From positions 78,963 through 142,962 of the forward strand of contig NZ_JAGGOW010000032.1 of the NCBI RefSeq assembly GCF_018614135.1: a stretch of DNA of 64,000 nucleotides, read 5' to 3'. Both the position numbers and the translations under genes were made by a program. Position 1 is the first letter of the stretch. Each line of letters begins with the position of its first letter. The DNA comes from Streptomyces sp. ISL-66. GTDB taxonomy: Bacteria > Actinomycetota > Actinomycetes > Streptomycetales > Streptomycetaceae. Positions 62,711 to 64,000 of this stretch are shown here, one piece after another. Under the pieces are notes generated by a model. That model saw nothing but the letters and a program-made list of their open reading frames with translations. It did not search any database and was not told the DNA's origin.

Positions 62711-64000
62711 TTACCGGCCGGGAAGGGCCAGTTCGGCGTGCATCGTGGCGCGGAGGCGGAGGGTGGCCACCAGGCGTTGGAAGGCCTCCGACCAGTACGC
62801 CGCCGCGCCTCCCGGCTCGGCCGGCTCCGCCGTCATCGCGTCCAGGCGTCCCGCCTCCGCGGGGTCGAGGCAGCGCTCCGCCAGACCCATCACCCCGCTG
62901 AAGCTCCACGGGTAGCCGCCCGTCTCCCGTGCGGAGTCCAGCGCCTCCACCACGGCCCGGCCCAGAGCCGGCGCCCACGGCACCACGCACACCCCGAGCA
63001 GCTGGAACGCTTCGGACAGGCCGTGGGCCCGTATGAACTCCGCGACCCACGCCGCCCGTTGCTCCTCATCGAGGATCGACAGCAGCTTCGCCCGCTCCGC
63101 CAGCGAGGCCGTGGCCGGGCCCGCCGCCGCAGGTGCGCGGGCCGAGCCCAGCAGGGCCCGCGACCATGCGGGATCGCGCTGCCGGACCGCGGCCCGGCAC
63201 CACGCCGCGTGCAGTTCCTCCGTCCAGCCCTCGGCCACCGGCCGTGCCACGATCTCCGCCGGGCCGAGGCCGCCGAACCGCTCCTGCCAGCAGGACAGCG
63301 GCGCCGCCTCCACCAGCTGCCCCAACCACCACGCGCGCTCCCCGCGTCCCGCGGGCGGCCGCTTGACCACCCCGTCGCGCAGCATCCCCGCGTCGCAGTC
63401 GACCGGCGGTGTCACCCCCTCCGGGCCGACGCAGGCCAGCGCGCGCTCCGCCATCCGCCCGGCCAGCGCCGAATCCGGCAGTGCGGAGAGCAACTCGGCC
63501 GCGGTCGCCCGTACGTTGCGGCTCCGGTCGCCCAGCGCCGCTTCCAGGAAGGGCTCGTCATCGTCCGACAGGCCCACCCGCAGCGAGTCGAGGAACATCA
63601 GGCGGTCCTCGGCCCGCTCGGTGGCCCAAGTGGTCGTCAGCAGCCGGATCGCGGCCGCCGCCTCATGAGCCCGGACGAGGCCGAGCAGTGCCACCCGCTC
63701 CGCGAACAGGCCTTCCTGCCACAGCCGTTCGACCCCGGCCGTGTCCGTGGGCCCGGGCAGTTCCCCCGCGCCGCCGGAACCGCCGCGCAGGGCGAACCGC
63801 CAGTCCGGATTCAGCCGGGCCAGCCACAGCCCGCGCGTCCCGGCCAGGGCCAGCGCCTGCGGCCGCAGGTCGGTGCGGGCCCGCGCCACGTCCAGCAGCG
63901 CGGGCACCAGCGAGGCCGGGGCGCGGTAGCCGTGCTGCCCCGCGGCGGCCAGCCACTGCGGCAGTAGCTCCGTGACGTCCGGGGCGGCCCCCCGCCGCCC
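62711..64000 (-). CDS. DUF5691-like protein (5' end beyond window)
   Basis: The frame is open to base 64000 on the minus strand, so the N-terminus is missing and about 430 residues are seen. The sequence is helical-repeat-like: LLDVARARTDLRPQALALAGTRGLWLARLNPDWRFALRG, then LDSLRVGLSDDDEPFLEAALGDRSRNVRATAAELLSALPDSALAGRMAERA, reading like HEAT-type repeats. It ends with a family-like SEAFQRLVATLRLRATMHAELA. I place it tentatively in the DUF5691 family, whose genes usually sit with SWIM zinc-finger, MoxR ATPase and VWA-domain genes, which would lie just outside the window. No enzymatic motif is seen. Confidence 0.78.
   Translation of the reverse strand, partial: GRRGAAPDVTELLPQWLAAAGQHGYRAPASLVPALLDVARARTDLRPQALALAGTRGLWLARLNPDWRFALRGGSGGAGELPGPTDTAGVERLWQEGLFAERVALLGLVRAHEAAAAIRLLTTTWATERAEDRLMFLDSLRVGLSDDDEPFLEAALGDRSRNVRATAAELLSALPDSALAGRMAERALACVGPEGVTPPVDCDAGMLRDGVVKRPPAGRGERAWWLGQLVEAAPLSCWQERFGGLGPAEIVARPVAEGWTEELHAAWCRAAVRQRDPAWSRALLGSARAPAAAGPATASLAERAKLLSILDEEQRAAWVAEFIRAHGLSEAFQLLGVCVVPWAPALGRAVVEALDSARETGGYPWSFSGVMGLAERCLDPAEAGRLDAMTAEPAEPGGAAAYWSEAFQRLVATLRLRATMHAELALPGR

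Overview
The window is chromosomal DNA from a Streptomyces or a very close relative. GC content is very high, GTG starts and GTGA/ATGA stop-start overlaps are common, and the developmental regulators whiD and bldM sit side by side. There are also lipoprotein signals, an LAxTG sortase substrate and a cluster of transmembrane Ser/Thr kinases. From memory, the gene order alr, tsaE, tsaB, rimI, tsaD, groES, groEL1, a WhiB3/WhiD-type gene, an ECF sigma gene, guaB, guaB3, a cholesterol-oxidase-like gene and guaA matches the Rv3423c-Rv3396c region of Mycobacterium tuberculosis and the SCO474x-480x region of S. coelicolor. The window is therefore mostly ancient core genome. I see no prophage, integrase, insertion sequence, CRISPR array, rRNA or tRNA gene.

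Region by region. 1-4736: end of acpS, NAD(P)HX repair enzyme, alanine racemase, an alpha/beta hydrolase and tsaE. 4737-8664: a small ORF with an iron-box-like dyad, a membrane-anchored protein on the minus strand, and the t6A operon tsaB-rimI-tsaD. 8719-14238: membrane protein, methyltransferase, two tandem lipoprotein polysaccharide deacetylases, and an FtsW/RodA protein preceded by an overlapping 40-codon ORF. 14400-16707: HrcA-type groES-groEL1 unit with two CIRCE operators. 16755-20110: SnoaL-like protein, SDR, MOSC protein and LysR regulator. 20335-22656: whiD, bldM and a ShbA-like ECF sigma factor. 22820-25614: guaB and guaB3. 25715-29596: a frameshifted M16 peptidase, a membrane protein, and a nucleotide-sugar dehydrogenase homologue lacking its catalytic cysteine.

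29872-44597: glpD, three consecutive transmembrane kinase-family proteins (the middle one a pseudokinase), a succinate-semialdehyde dehydrogenase, a GMC oxidoreductase and an LAxTG cell-wall protein, ending in a 7-bp repeat array and a strong terminator. 44831-47084: chorismate mutase with a candidate leaderless Phe/Tyr leader peptide and attenuator hairpin, then guaA. 47151-53595: class II aldolase homologue with an altered metal site, unknown membrane protein, DoxX, and a PspC-based envelope-stress module with a histidine kinase and response regulator. 53701-64000: membrane-tethered esterase, NlpC/P60 hydrolase, membrane protein, PcrA helicase, M23 peptidase, lipase, the small B12-binding mutase subunit, and a truncated DUF5691-like gene.

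Two themes run through the window. One is translation, protein-quality and purine housekeeping (t6A, GroESL, GuaB/GuaA). The other is envelope building and sensing (Alr, FtsW, deacetylases, NlpC, M23, kinases, PspC). Nothing here is clearly a new system. The most interesting leads are the chorismate mutase leader, the kinase trio with a shared ectodomain type, and several enzymes missing catalytic residues.
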